The notes: a model not told the origin generated them from the letters alone. Shown: positions 25,378 through 36,481, counted from the stretch's first letter. The stretch: 51,206 nucleotides of DNA from Acidobacteriota bacterium (GCA_022826825.1 JAJDUD010000071.1:1-51206); one strand, 5' to 3'. Translations and numbers: made by a program.

Positions 25378-25427
25378 CCGGTGGATGGATTGCCTTCAAG
25401 TATAACTTGACACTGTTGGAGCGCCGG

Positions 25428-26516
25428 CTATCCGGGCGGCCCGATCGCCGCCTGCCGCAACGCGTGGTCGGCGAGCACCAGGCAGGCCATGGCTTCGACG
25501 ATCGGCACCGCGCGGGGAAGGACGCACGGGTCGTGACGCCCTCTGGCTTCCAGGGTGACTTCCTCCCCCCGGGAGTCCACGGTCCGCTGCGCCTTGCCGA
25601 TGGTCGAGGTCGGCTTGAACGCCACCCGGAACACGATGGGCATCCCGGTCGAGATGCCGCCCAGCACCCCGCCGGCGCGGTTCGTCTCGGTCGCCGGCCG
25701 CCCGTCCTTCATGACGAAGCGGTCGTTGTGCTCGCTGCCCAAGAGGCGGGTGCCGGCGAACCCGGAGCCGATCTCGAATCCCTTGCTGGCGTTGATGGCC
25801 AGCATGGCTTTCGCCAGGTCGCTCTCGAGCTTGTCGAAGACCGGCTCGCCGAGCCCCGGAGGGACGCCGCGGACGGAACATTCGACGACCCCGCCGAGGG
25901 AGTCCCGGGCGTCCCGCGTCCGCTCGATCAGCTCCGCCATGCGGGCGGCCGTCTCCGGGTCCGGACACCGGACCGGAGTGGCCTCCACCTGGTCGCGGGT
26001 CACGGTCTCCGGATCGACCCTGGCCTCGATGTCCTTCGTGCGCTTTACGTAAGCGGTGCATTCGACGCCGAAGCGCTCGGTCAGGAAGCGCCGGGCGACC
26101 GCGCCCGCGGCGACGTGGCCCACCGTGACCCGGGCCGAGGAACGGCCCCCGCCGCTCGGGTCCCGGATCCCGTACTTCGCCTCGAACGTGTAGTCGGCGT
26201 GGCTCGGCCGATAGACCGTCTTGAGCCCTTCGTAGTCGGCGGGCCGGGCGTCCTTGTTGTGGACGACCATCGCGATAGGGTGGCCCGTCGTCTTGCCGGC
26301 GATCACCCCCGACTGGATGGCCACCCGGTCCGCCTCCCGGCGCGGGGTCGTGAGTCCGCTCTGACCGGGACGCCGGCGGTCGAGCTCCTCCTGGACGTCG
26401 CCTTCGCCGAGCGGGATCCGCGGCGGGCAGCCGTCCACCACCACCCCAATGGCCGGGCCGTGCGACTCGCCCCAGGTCGTCACGCGGAAGGCCTGGCCGA
26501 TCGAGCTACCGGGCAT
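25428..26516 (-). CDS. aroC: Chorismate synthase
   Basis: This 362-residue FMN-dependent lyase converts EPSP to chorismate. Family signatures are [20 protein letters not shown] near the start, [54 protein letters not shown] and [18 protein letters not shown] near the end. The ATG lies 11 bases inside the end of the aroK-aroD-aroE fusion, so it is the last gene of the aromatic operon. Confidence 0.98.
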   Translation of the reverse strand: MPGSSIGQAFRVTTWGESHGPAIGVVVDGCPPRIPLGEGDVQEELDRRRPGQSGLTTPRREADRVAIQSGVIAGKTTGHPIAMVVHNKDARPADYEGLKTVYRPSHADYTFEAKYGIRDPSGGGRSSARVTVGHVAAGAVARRFLTERFGVECTAYVKRTKDIEARVDPETVTRDQVEATPVRCPDPETAARMAELIERTRDARDSLGGVVECSVRGVPPGLGEPVFDKLESDLAKAMLAINASKGFEIGSGFAGTRLLGSEHNDRFVMKDGRPATETNRAGGVLGGISTGMPIVFRVAFKPTSTIGKAQRTVDSRGEEVTLEARGRHDPCVLPRAVPIVEAMACLVLADHALRQAAIGPPG

Positions 26517-28584
26517 CGTGGGCCCTCCGCGCGGCGTCCGCCATGGCCTGGACCGGCGCGGGCCGGCCGGTCCAGCGCTCGAAGGCGGCGGCGGCCTGCA
26601 GGACGAGCATCCGGAGCCCGGGGACGGTGCGTTTTCCCATCCCGGCCGCCTTCCCGAGGAGCACGGTTCGTTGGGGCTCGAACACCAGGTCGAAGATCAC
26701 CTCGTGGCCGGCGATCGCGGCGTCCGGAGCGGGACAGCCGTCGTGGTCGGGCGTCATCCCGACCGGCGTCGTGTTGATCAGGATGTCACCCTCGATTCGT
26801 TCGAGGGCGGCGAGCGGGGCGTGGCCCACCCCCATCTCGTCGGCGAGCGCCGCCGCCTTCCGGTCGTCCCGCGAGATCAGCACTGCTTCCGCGCCTTTCC
26901 GGGCCAGACCGAAGAGGACGGCCCGCGCCGAGCCGCCCGCCCCCAGCACCGTGGCCCGCCGGCCGGGCAGCGGGAGTGCTTCCTCGAGCGAGTGGACGGC
27001 GCCCATCCAGTCCGTATTGGCGCCCCCGAATCCGCCGTTCATCGGGATGATGGTATTCACGGCGCCGATGCGGCGCGCATCGTCGTCGAGGGAATCGAGC
27101 AGCGGCAGGACGGCGCGCTTGTGCGGGATCGTCACGTTCAGCCCACCCGTCCCGCTGAGGCGCGCCGCCATGAGGAAGTCCGCGAGTTCCGGCGGGGGAA
27201 CGGCGAACCGGAGGTACGCGGCCTCGATGCCCAGCCGCCGGAAGGCCGCCTCGTGCATCGGCGGACTGAGACTCTGCGCGATCGGACTGCCCACCACTCC
27301 GTAGACCGGGACCGGCGCGTGGAGCCTCCTTCCCCAGCGGCGATGCCGGTCCCTGACGTCTCCGGCCGTGAGCTGCCCGGCGGCGACCGCCGGGAGGCCC
27401 CGTGGGGGTGCGTAGGTGGAGAGCGCCGCCCCGGCCGAGCCGGCGATGACGCGCAGTGCGGCGCCCGCTTCCCCCATGGCGATCCCGATGATGGGGCACT
27501 GGTGGGAGGCCTGGGTCCGAATCAGGCCATGAACCCGCTCCACGTCAGCGCGTCCGGCGGCGCGCACGGCGACCTTGGTGAGCGCCGGACGCATCGGCGC
27601 CATCCGGTCCGGAAGGGTTTCGAGGCCGGCGGGAACGCCGCTCAGGTCGTGGACCGAGGCCACGAGCCGGACCGCGGGGGCCGCGCCCCGGATCCGGCGC
27701 GCGTGTGCTCCTCCGCTTTCCCGGTCCGCCTCGAACTCCAGATCGCAGTGGCCCGCGCCCAATCTGGCGGCCTCGGCCAGCAGCCCGATCCGTTCGTCTT
27801 CGCTTCCGGAGAACCGTCCGCCCTCACCCGGCCGGCGCACGGTAGCGATCAGCCGGGGGAGGAGCGACGGGGGCAGGTCGCCGAGAATCGCGCGCAGGTC
27901 CGCGGGCGCCGGCGCGTCGAGGGTGTCCAGCCGGAGCTCGATCAGATCGAGCGGCCCGGACTCGGCGTTGGCCGCATCGAGGCCGGCACGCACCTCGGCC
28001 ACGGCGCCGCCGGCGACCGTGAGCGCCAGCCGCGGCCCGAAATGGGCCGCCCGCAGCATCTCGAAGGCTTCCTCTTCGGCGGTCCCGTCCGAAGCGGTGC
28101 TCCACACGTCGGACTCGGCGGCTTCCCGGTAGAGCGGCGTCCGGCGCTCCAGCATCAGCGCGGCTTCCTCGGCGGGCGGGATTCCGGTCAGGGTCGGCCG
28201 CGAGTCCCGGTGCTTTGGCCGGGAAAGCCGCTCGCGGAGCACCGCCGCGGGAGCGCGGACCCAATAGACGGTTCCGAGTCGCCGGAGGCGGGGAATGCTG
28301 CCGGGGTTCTCCACGATGCCTCCCCCGCAGTCCACGACCAGCCGCTCTCCGGCGACGCCCGCGAGAACCCGGCGTTCCTCCCCCCGAAATCGCTCCCAGC
28401 CGAAGCGCTCCACGAACGACGGGATGGGGCCGAGACGCGCCTCCAGCAGTTCGTCGGTGCTGATCCGCGTCCAGCCGACCGCCTCCGCCAGTTTCCGGGA
28501 CGCCCGGCTCTTTCCCGATGCGCGGGAGCCGATGAGGACGACGTTCGGGAAACTGGCGCCTGCCCGTGCTCCGGACCCGGCCAC
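26506..28584 (-). CDS. Trifunctional shikimate kinase / 3-dehydroquinate dehydratase / shikimate dehydrogenase
   Basis: One 692-residue frame carries three enzymes. (1) AroK, about 13-180: P-loop [44 protein letters not shown]. (2) Type I AroD, about 185-410: [10 protein letters not shown], His312 in SVHD, Schiff-base Lys337 in LTKVAVRA. (3) AroE, about 425-690: [13 protein letters not shown], Lys489 in NVTIPHKR, Asp525 in GANTDW, NADP loop [16 protein letters not shown]. All key residues appear intact; the P-loop has Ala-Ser where Gly-Ser or Gly-Ala is usual. Together they cover dehydroquinate to dehydroshikimate, to shikimate, to shikimate 3-phosphate. The GTG start overlaps the aroA TAG by one base (TAGTG). 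Confidence 0.95.
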   Translation of the reverse strand: MAGSGARAGASFPNVVLIGSRASGKSRASRKLAEAVGWTRISTDELLEARLGPIPSFVERFGWERFRGEERRVLAGVAGERLVVDCGGGIVENPGSIPRLRRLGTVYWVRAPAAVLRERLSRPKHRDSRPTLTGIPPAEEAALMLERRTPLYREAAESDVWSTASDGTAEEEAFEMLRAAHFGPRLALTVAGGAVAEVRAGLDAANAESGPLDLIELRLDTLDAPAPADLRAILGDLPPSLLPRLIATVRRPGEGGRFSGSEDERIGLLAEAARLGAGHCDLEFEADRESGGAHARRIRGAAPAVRLVASVHDLSGVPAGLETLPDRMAPMRPALTKVAVRAAGRADVERVHGLIRTQASHQCPIIGIAMGEAGAALRVIAGSAGAALSTYAPPRGLPAVAAGQLTAGDVRDRHRRWGRRLHAPVPVYGVVGSPIAQSLSPPMHEAAFRRLGIEAAYLRFAVPPPELADFLMAARLSGTGGLNVTIPHKRAVLPLLDSLDDDARRIGAVNTIIPMNGGFGGANTDWMGAVHSLEEALPLPGRRATVLGAGGSARAVLFGLARKGAEAVLISRDDRKAAALADEMGVGHAPLAALERIEGDILINTTPVGMTPDHDGCPAPDAAIAGHEVIFDLVFEPQRTVLLGKAAGMGKRTVPGLRMLVLQAAAAFERWTGRPAPVQAMADAARRAHDAR

Positions 28585-29912
28585 TAGGCGGCCTCCTCGC
28601 CGGAAACCCGCACGCCGAGATCCGCCAGGGCGCGCCAGAAGCCCGGGAACGACTTGGCCACCACTTCGGGGCTCCGGATTCGGACGCCCGGAACGCGGAG
28701 GCCGGTGAGCGCCAGCGCCATCGCGATCCGGTGGTCGCCGCGAGAGTCGAGAGCCGCCGCCTGAAGCGCCGCGCCACTCTCCGCCGGTTCGATGCCGAGG
28801 CCATCCTCCGCCACGACGACGCGGGCTCCGAGCCGGCCGAGCCCATCGGCGAGGGCGGCGATCCGGTCGCTCTCCTTGTGCCGCAGGTGAGAGGTCCCGC
28901 GAATGACCGTGGGCCCCTCCGCGAACGGCGCGATCGCCGCGAGCGTCGGGACCGCGTCGGGCATCGAACGCATGTCCACCGAGATTCCGCGAAGGCGGGA
29001 GGCGCCGGTGACCGTCACCCGCACCCCGTCCGTCGAGGGTTCTTCAATGACTTCGCAGCCCATCCGGCCCAGGAGCCCGGCGAAACCGCGCTCTCCCTGC
29101 GGAGACTCGGGGTCGAGGCCGTCCACCGTGACCCGGCCCCGCGCCAGCGCGGCCGCCGCCAGGAAGTAGCCGGCCGACGTCCAGTCGCCCGAGATCCGGT
29201 GATCGCCGGGCCGGTACCGCGCGCCGGCCGCGACCCGGAACCGTCCCGTCCCGGACCGCTCGACCTTCACCCCGCAGCGGGCCATCACGCTCACGGTGAG
29301 GTCGAGATAGGAGGCCGACACCGGAGCTCCCTCCAACTCGATGACAACCGTGCCGGCGGCGCGGGGGGCGGCGAGGAGCAAGGCGCTCCCGAACTGGCTG
29401 CTCTCGGTCGCGTCCACCCGGGTCGTGCCGCCGTCCAGCCGGCTTGAGCGCACGGTGAGCGGCGCGAAACCGCCGGTGGTCTCGATGTCCGCGCCGAGCC
29501 TTCCGAGCGCCGTCACCAGGCCCGCGATGGGCCGCTCCCGGATCCGGCCGCTCCCGGTGACGGTGATGGATCCCGGTACCGTGGCCGCCGCTGCGGTCAG
29601 AAAGCGCAACAACGTCCCCGACTCGCCGACCGAGACCTTCATGGGGCTCCCTGGATCCAATCGGGGCCCCGGACGCGGACTGTCCCCGGCTCCCCGCACC
29701 TCGAGGCAATCCCCGCGTCCGGCCGCGCCGCCGCCCAGCGCACCGACCGCGGAGATCGCGGCCCGGACGTCTTCCCCGTCCGGAAGACCGCTGAGGCGGG
29801 TCGTTCCGTCGGTCAGAGCGGCGGCGATCAGGAACCGGTTCGCCTCGTACTTGCTGCCGGGAACCCGGACCGTGGCGTCAGGAGGCGCCGGCCCGGGAGC
29901 GATCTCGATCAA
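28584..29912 (-). CDS. aroA: 3-Phosphoshikimate 1-carboxyvinyltransferase (EPSP synthase)
   Basis: This 442-residue two-domain inverted alpha/beta protein transfers enolpyruvate from PEP to shikimate 3-phosphate. Motifs are VGESGTLLRFL, the ESSQF phosphate site, MPDAVPTLA with the catalytic Asp, RHKESDRI, GDHRIAMAL and VAKSFPGFW. The first motif reads PGSKYEANRF: Lys21 and Arg26 are kept, but Tyr22 and Ala24 stand where Ser is usual. The ATG overlaps the aroB stop by four bases; the TAG overlaps the downstream fusion gene. Confidence 0.96.
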   Translation of the reverse strand: MIEIAPGPAPPDATVRVPGSKYEANRFLIAAALTDGTTRLSGLPDGEDVRAAISAVGALGGGAAGRGDCLEVRGAGDSPRPGPRLDPGSPMKVSVGESGTLLRFLTAAAATVPGSITVTGSGRIRERPIAGLVTALGRLGADIETTGGFAPLTVRSSRLDGGTTRVDATESSQFGSALLLAAPRAAGTVVIELEGAPVSASYLDLTVSVMARCGVKVERSGTGRFRVAAGARYRPGDHRISGDWTSAGYFLAAAALARGRVTVDGLDPESPQGERGFAGLLGRMGCEVIEEPSTDGVRVTVTGASRLRGISVDMRSMPDAVPTLAAIAPFAEGPTVIRGTSHLRHKESDRIAALADGLGRLGARVVVAEDGLGIEPAESGAALQAAALDSRGDHRIAMALALTGLRVPGVRIRSPEVVAKSFPGFWRALADLGVRVSGEEAA

Positions 29913-31003
29913 AGCCCGATCGCGCGGAGCCCGGCGTCCACCACCTCGGCCGGCAGGGGGTAGGAGTACGCCGTTCCTCCCTGCCGGTCCCGGTCCCGGA
30001 CCCGGCCGATGTCCTCCAGCATCACGAAACGCGGCCTGCCGCCGCGCGCCTTCTTGTCACTCCTGAGCGCCGTCAGCACGCGCCCTCGTTCCACGCCGTC
30101 CGGCGCGCGGACCGGAAGCCCGACGGAGCCGATCAGGGAGTGGAGACGATCTTCGGCCGCGGGCTTCAGGAATCCTGCCCGGAGCGCCATCCGGCTCTCC
30201 GCGATCATGCCGACCGCCACCGCGGCCCCGTGCGCCAGGACGTAGCCGGTCGCGTTCTCGAGGCCGTGTCCGATGGTGTGACCGAAGTTGAGAACCTCGC
30301 GCAACCCGCTCTCCTGTTCGTCCGCGCTGACGACGGCCGCCTTGATCCGGACCGCCGCGGCGATGAGCCGGGTCAGGGCGGCCGCCTCGCGGGCGCGCAG
30401 CGTCGGGATACCCCGCTCGATCTCACCGAAGAGATCAGGGTCGCTGGTGGCGGCCATCTTCAGGGCCTCCGCGACCCCGCTCAGGAACTCCGGCTCGGGG
30501 AGGGTCTCGAGAAAGCGGGTGTCGGCGAAGACGGCGGCCGGCTGCCGGATCGCCCCGATCAGGTTCTTCCCGTGCGGGGTGTTGATCCCGGTCTTGCCTC
30601 CCACCGAAGCGTCCACCGCCGCGAGCAGCGTCGTGGGGCAGGCGACGAACGGCACCCCCCGGAGATAGGTCGCGGCCACGAAACCCGCCAGGTCCGTGAC
30701 GACGCCGCCGCCGAACCCGACGACCACCGTGTCGCGGCCCAGGCGGCGCGCGAACAGTGCGTCCTCGAGACGCTCCTTCCGGGCCCGCGATTTGGACTCC
30801 TCCCCCGGCGGCACTTCGAGCACGGGCGTTTCTTCCGGCAGCACCCCGCGCAGCCGGGCGCCGTGGCGCCGAAGCGCCTCCCCATCGCCGATCGCCGCGA
30901 TCCGGTGGTCCGGGTAGCGCTCGCGAAGGAACCCCGGAAGGTTCTGGAGTGCCCCGGCTCCGACGACGATTTCGTACGACGCGTCCTGTCCCGGGGTCTC
31001 CAC
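29909..31003 (-). CDS. aroB: 3-Dehydroquinate synthase
   Basis: From GTG 31003 this is a 364-residue NAD- and metal-dependent cyclase converting DAHP to 3-dehydroquinate. Signatures are VVGFGGGVVTDLAGFVAATY, PTTLLAAVDASVGGKTGINT, HGKNLIGAIRQP, SGVAEALKMA and the metal region LNFGHTIGHGLEN. The start is chosen because AAGGG lies five bases upstream. An in-frame ATG at 31042 would add 13 residues encoded partly by the flanking repeat element. Confidence 0.95.
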   Translation of the reverse strand: METPGQDASYEIVVGAGALQNLPGFLRERYPDHRIAAIGDGEALRRHGARLRGVLPEETPVLEVPPGEESKSRARKERLEDALFARRLGRDTVVVGFGGGVVTDLAGFVAATYLRGVPFVACPTTLLAAVDASVGGKTGINTPHGKNLIGAIRQPAAVFADTRFLETLPEPEFLSGVAEALKMAATSDPDLFGEIERGIPTLRAREAAALTRLIAAAVRIKAAVVSADEQESGLREVLNFGHTIGHGLENATGYVLAHGAAVAVGMIAESRMALRAGFLKPAAEDRLHSLIGSVGLPVRAPDGVERGRVLTALRSDKKARGGRPRFVMLEDIGRVRDRDRQGGTAYSYPLPAEVVDAGLRAIGL

Positions 31004-31014
31004 CGGAACCCTTA

Positions 31015-31214
31015 ACGGCCGGTGCTGAAACTCACGCGGCATTCGACGCCCGCTGACTCCCCGCTGAACCGCTCGCCTTCGACTCACCCGTCGTTGCGCT
31101 TCGGTCCGAATACACCTGGTATTCCTCCCTCGCGCGCCTTGTCAGCGGGGCTCAGCGGACACCAGTTCTCCCGGTGGGGGGGGCGGTGCTCACGCCGGTT
31201 CCACCACCGGCCGT
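31015..31214 (+). repeat. 200-bp structured intergenic element, copy 2
   Basis: It sits between aroF and aroB. The inverted ends (31015-31038, 31191-31214) start ACGGCCGGTG and match at 18 of 24 positions. It shares CGGCATTCGA (31037-31046) and the core GAATAC-ACCTG-GTATTC (31108-31124) with copies 1 and 3. The CCAGTTCTCCCGGTGGG segment (31162-31178) is inverted relative to copy 1. The genes on both sides run on the minus strand, opposite to the orientation used here. Confidence 0.8.
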
Positions 31215-31219
31215 CGACG

Positions 31220-32290
31220 TCACGGAGCCGTGCTTGTCGCCTGTTCGGCCAGCACCCGCCGGCCGACGGCCTTCCCGACCTTCCGCAAGTCCTTCATCAG
31301 GTTCGTGAACTGATAGGGATAGAGCGATTGGTCGCCGTCGCTGAGCGCCACCGCGGGATTGGGATGCACCTCGACGATGAGTCCGTCGGCGCCGGCCGCG
31401 ACCGCGGCGAGGGAGAGCGCCGGCACCAGCGTCTTGTTCCCGGCGGCGTGGCTCGGGTCGGCAATGACCGGGAGGTGAGTTTCCTGCTTCAGCACCGCAA
31501 TCGCCCCCACATCGAGGGTGTTGCGATAGGCGGTCTCGAACGAGCGGATCCCACGTTCGCAGAGGATCACGTTCGGGTTCCCCTGCAGGATGTACTCGGT
31601 GGCCAGCAGGAACTCGCGGATGGTGTTCGCGGCGCCGCGCTTCAGGATCACGGGTGTCTGGACGCGGGCCATCTCCTTGAGGAGATCGAAGTTCTGCATG
31701 TTGCGGGCGCCGATCCGCACCACGTCCACGAGTTCGGCGGCGATCTCCACGTCCCGGACGTCCATGACCTCGGTCTCGACCAGCATTCCGGTGCGCTGCC
31801 GGATACGGCTCAGGATGTGGAGGCCCTCCACTCCGAGTCCCTGGAAGGAGTACGGCGACGTGCGCGGCTTGAACGCCGAGGCGCGCATGATCTCGAGCCC
31901 TATGTCCCGGAGCATCAGAGCGGCCGTGACGCCCTGATCCTCGCTCTCGAGGGCGCAGGGGCCCCCGATGACCACCAGGTCCTCGCTTCCGAGCTGCTGG
32001 CTCCCGATCGGGATGCGAGTGTTCGACTTGCGATGGGTCTTGTTGGCGAGCTTGTAGGGTTTGGCGAGCCCATAGACCTGTTGCACGCCGGGTTGGGTGC
32101 GCCAGGAGGCCTCGGTCTCCTGTGAGAGGTCGCCGAAGACGTGGATCTGCTTGCGGACCTCACCCGGATGGAGCGCCCACTCGAGAGCCTTCTCCTCGAC
32201 CAGACGCGTCAGGTGGTTGATTTCCTGCTGCGTGGCCCATGGATGCAGGATGAGGACCATGGTCGCGAAGTCGGGAGAGCGTTTCGTCAT
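31220..32290 (-). CDS. aroF: DAHP synthase with N-terminal regulatory domain
   Basis: This 356-residue enzyme condenses PEP and erythrose 4-phosphate, the first shikimate step. About 90 N-terminal residues (MVLILHPWATQQEINHLTRL) form the ferredoxin-like regulatory domain of type I-beta DAHP synthases. The catalytic barrel then shows IGGPCALES, FKPRTSPYSFQGLG, ILKRGAANT, LCERGIRSF, PVIADPSHAAG and VEVHPNP. The extra domain suggests feedback control, as in its Thermotoga relatives. The ATG overlaps the trpG stop (ATGA). Confidence 0.96.
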   Translation of the reverse strand: MTKRSPDFATMVLILHPWATQQEINHLTRLVEEKALEWALHPGEVRKQIHVFGDLSQETEASWRTQPGVQQVYGLAKPYKLANKTHRKSNTRIPIGSQQLGSEDLVVIGGPCALESEDQGVTAALMLRDIGLEIMRASAFKPRTSPYSFQGLGVEGLHILSRIRQRTGMLVETEVMDVRDVEIAAELVDVVRIGARNMQNFDLLKEMARVQTPVILKRGAANTIREFLLATEYILQGNPNVILCERGIRSFETAYRNTLDVGAIAVLKQETHLPVIADPSHAAGNKTLVPALSLAAVAAGADGLIVEVHPNPAVALSDGDQSLYPYQFTNLMKDLRKVGKAVGRRVLAEQATSTAP

Positions 32291-32850
32291 GTCAGGTCAA
32301 GGAAGTTCTGGAGCAGTTGTCGCCCCTCGGGGGTGAGAATCGATTCGGGGTGGAACTGCACGCCCCAGAGCGGCGCGCTCCGGTGCCGAAGTCCCATGAT
32401 CTCCTGGTCGTCGGAGCGGGCGGTCACCTCGAGCTCGCTCGGAAGTGGCTCGTCGGCGACCAGCGAGTGATAGCGGGTGGCTTCAAAGGGGTTCTCCAAC
32501 CCGGCGAACAGTTCCTCGCCATTATGGCGCACGGAGGAAGTCTTGCCGTGGACCAGGTGGTGAGCGCGCCGGACCCGGCCGCCGAGCGCCTGAACCACCG
32601 ATTGGTGACCGAGGCACACCCCCAGGATGGGAGTCTCGCCGGCGAGTTCCCGCACGAGGTCCACCGAAATGCCCGCCTTGTCGGGTGAACAGGGGCCCGG
32701 GGAGATGACCACGCGCGCGGGTTTCAGCTTCCGGACCTCTCCCGGCGTCAACGCGTCGTTGCGAAACACCTCCGGCCGGGCGCCCAACTCCCCCAGCAAC
32801 TGCACCAGATTGAAGGTGAAGGAATCGTAGTTGTCGAGGACGAACGTCAT
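32287..32850 (-). CDS. trpG: Anthranilate synthase glutamine amidotransferase component
   Basis: This 187-residue class I glutaminase supplies ammonia to TrpE. The sequence begins MTFVLDNYDSFTFNLVQLLG; ISPGPCSPDKAG, the nucleophile elbow LGVCLGHQSV and the His-Glu pair in VQFHPESIL are all present. It may also serve as PabA for folate. The ATG overlaps the TGA of a 78-codon reading frame that begins with the same six residues MTFVLD, described in the next entry. Confidence 0.96.
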   Translation of the reverse strand: MTFVLDNYDSFTFNLVQLLGELGARPEVFRNDALTPGEVRKLKPARVVISPGPCSPDKAGISVDLVRELAGETPILGVCLGHQSVVQALGGRVRRAHHLVHGKTSSVRHNGEELFAGLENPFEATRYHSLVADEPLPSELEVTARSDDQEIMGLRHRSAPLWGVQFHPESILTPEGRQLLQNFLDLT

Positions 32851-33083
32851 CGCGAGTCGTCCTGCGGACGTTCGCGGCGCCGAGCGCCGCGGGGGAGGGG
32901 GGTGGGGAGGGGTTTCCCCTCCCCGCAGGAAAACGATGGGGTGAATCGCGGAGCGATTCGCCCGATCAGCCCGTGGGGGAAGCGCCCCGCGCTCCGAACC
33001 GGCAGCCGTGTCGGTGCGGCCGTCGCCCGGTGTCTGGTGCGGGACGTTTTCCCCGCGGGCTTGAAGTCCAGGACGAAGGTCAT
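32851..33083 (-). repeat. Hairpin array inserted between trpE and trpG
   Basis: Perfect short-loop hairpins on the plus strand are CGCGGCGC-CGA-GCGCCGCG (32873-32891), GGGGAGGGG-TTT-CCCCTCCCC (32904-32924) and GAATCGC-GGA-GCGATTC (32943-32959). The array is bounded by a direct repeat (32833-32861 and 33066-33094, 23 of 29 identical) that copies the trpG start region. A 78-codon frame from ATG 33083 begins MTFVLD like trpG, then runs through the hairpins and ends in a TGA overlapping the trpG ATG. It looks like duplicated 5' trpG sequence fused to repeat DNA. Confidence 0.75.
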
Positions 33084-33092
33084 GACGGATCG

Positions 33093-34583
<1,491 letters not shown>

Positions 34584-34623
34584 GGGTCCACCACGGATGG
34601 CGCGGCCATCTTAGTCGGCCCGG

Positions 34624-36396
34624 CTAACCGGGTTGTCCGGTTCGCACGGACGGCGCCGCATCCACCTGGACCGCCACGATGTCGGTGTCGTGGTACTGCT
34701 GATGCCGTACGGACGAGGCGTAATGCCGGAGGAGCCGGAGCGGCAACTCCTCTTCGTTGGGCGTGCCGGCTCCTCCTTCGGTGAGCATTGCCATCTGGTC
34801 CTCGAGGTTCGTCTCCTCGATGGCGGCGATGAACTCGAGTTCCGCCCGGTTGCCGTCGGCCTCGGCAATCAGCAGCAGCCGCCGGTCCTGGTCCGTTTCG
34901 GCGGCGCCCTGCTTCCGGAGAAGGACGATGAGGGTTTCCTCGCCGACCGCCCGCAGGCGGCGCACCATCCGCTCGTCCCAGCGCCGGTCCGCGGCCAGCC
35001 GCGAGAGCACGCCGTCCACCTCGCCGAAGGCGTCCTCGTTGAGCGTCGTCTTGAGTCGCAGGCGGCGCTTGCGGCCCAGCTCGCCGACCAGATTCAGGAA
35101 GATCACGGTGGCGCCGCCCACGGTCATGCCGTTCCCGAGGAGATCGCTCCAGGGCCCCTGGAAGTAGTCCGGGAAGATCCAGCCGAACTTGAACCCGGCG
35201 CCGGCCCAGAACCCGAGGCCGACGACGATGCTCCGCCGGTAGTCGAGCCCGTCCTGCAGGATGATCTTCACCCCCAGGACGAAGAGGAGCGCGATGATCA
35301 GCATGTAGTACGCCCCCACGGTGGGCCGCGGGATCGCAATGACGGCGTTCACGAACTTGGGCAGCAGCGCGAGGACCGCGAAGACGACGCCGACGCACAT
35401 CCCCACCGAGCGCGCGGCGATCCCGGTGAGTTCGGCGACCGCGATGCTGTTGCCGTAGGTGGTGTTCGGAACGGTGCCGGCGAGGCCGGCGAGGAGGTTC
35501 CCCAGCCCGTCGGCGTTCAGGGCGCCCTGGATGGACCGGAAGTCGATGGCGCGCGGTTTCTTCCAAGAAACCTGCTGGATCGCGATGCTGTCTCCGAGCG
35601 TGTCCATGGCGCCCACGAGCGTCAGGAGCACGAACGCGGGCAGGAGCGCCCAGAACTCCGGGCCGAAGCTGAGATCGAGTCCGGGATAGGCGAACTCCGG
35701 GAGCCCGACCCAGGGCGCGTCGGCGACGCTCGCCGTGTCGTACGCCGAGAAGCCGACGAGGGCGGTCAGGCATCCCGCGATGATCCCGAGCGCCGGCGCC
35801 CAGGTTCGCCACGCACCCGACCCGCGAAGGGCGATCCCCGCCATGACCAGCAGGGTGACGCCGGCGATGACGGGCGCCGCCGCGCGGGGCGCGCCCTCGG
35901 GAACTTCGGCCAGCCTGGGCAGCACGATCGGCAGCACGTCGACCGGGATGAGCATCAGCACGGTTCCGGCCACGGTCGGCGTGAAGATGCGCCGCAGGAG
36001 CGACATCTTGGCGGCCAGGGCGAACTGGCAGATGGCGGCGACGATGATCAGGCTGGCGAGCAGCCCGGGGCCGCCCCGCTCGAGAGCGGAAATGCAGATG
36101 GCCAGGAACGCCGACGAGGTGCCCATCACCAGGATGTACCCCGCCCCGATGCGTCCGATGCGGCGGGCCTGGATTGCGGTGGTGATTCCGCTGACCAGCA
36201 GCGCGGCGCAGACCGCCCACGACAGATACGCCTCGCTGCCTCCAGCCGTGGTGATCATGAGGGTCGGCGCCAGCACCACGCTGGCAACCGAGATCAGCGC
36301 GTACTGGAGCCCGAGCCCGACGGTGATCGGGAGTGGAGGCCGGTCGTCGGGTTCGTAGCGGACGTGCTGCGCCGTGGAGGCCGTCCCTGGATCCAT
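34624..36396 (-). CDS. NCS2 nucleobase permease with C-terminal histidine-kinase-ATPase-like domain
   Basis: From ATG 36396 (GGGAGG nine bases upstream) this is a 590-residue protein. Residues to about 445 form the transmembrane core of uracil/xanthine/urate symporters: LGLQYALISVASVVLAPTLM, MDTLGDSIAIQQ, GLAGTVPNTTYGNSIAV, VMARPTV-like segment IPRPTVGAYYM. The last 130 or so residues are soluble (FGEVDGVLSRLAADRRWDER, RLRAVGEETLIVLLRK) and resemble the N-box of GHKL/HATPase folds. The tail could sense a nucleotide or regulate transport. Substrate is not certain. It may share a transcript with trpE. Confidence 0.88.
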   Translation of the reverse strand: MDPGTASTAQHVRYEPDDRPPLPITVGLGLQYALISVASVVLAPTLMITTAGGSEAYLSWAVCAALLVSGITTAIQARRIGRIGAGYILVMGTSSAFLAICISALERGGPGLLASLIIVAAICQFALAAKMSLLRRIFTPTVAGTVLMLIPVDVLPIVLPRLAEVPEGAPRAAAPVIAGVTLLVMAGIALRGSGAWRTWAPALGIIAGCLTALVGFSAYDTASVADAPWVGLPEFAYPGLDLSFGPEFWALLPAFVLLTLVGAMDTLGDSIAIQQVSWKKPRAIDFRSIQGALNADGLGNLLAGLAGTVPNTTYGNSIAVAELTGIAARSVGMCVGVVFAVLALLPKFVNAVIAIPRPTVGAYYMLIIALLFVLGVKIILQDGLDYRRSIVVGLGFWAGAGFKFGWIFPDYFQGPWSDLLGNGMTVGGATVIFLNLVGELGRKRRLRLKTTLNEDAFGEVDGVLSRLAADRRWDERMVRRLRAVGEETLIVLLRKQGAAETDQDRRLLLIAEADGNRAELEFIAAIEETNLEDQMAMLTEGGAGTPNEEELPLRLLRHYASSVRHQQYHDTDIVAVQVDAAPSVRTGQPG

Positions 36397-36481
36397 CCCG
36401 CTCATCCTCCCTGACCGAGAGTGTAAGGGCGGGGCTCGGTACGGAAGCACCCTTCTTGTGGGCCCGTCGGTCCGCGAGCCC

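Noticed and set aside
26506..28584. Degenerate shikimate kinase domain in the fusion
   Set aside because: The P-loop wording is unusual, but the Lys-Ser, Asp, Arg, Gly-Gly-Gly and later Arg positions are all kept, so the domain is read as active.
32847..33083. Tryptophan attenuator leader before trpG
   Set aside because: The 78-codon frame has no Trp codons and the hairpins are independent, not alternative pairings.
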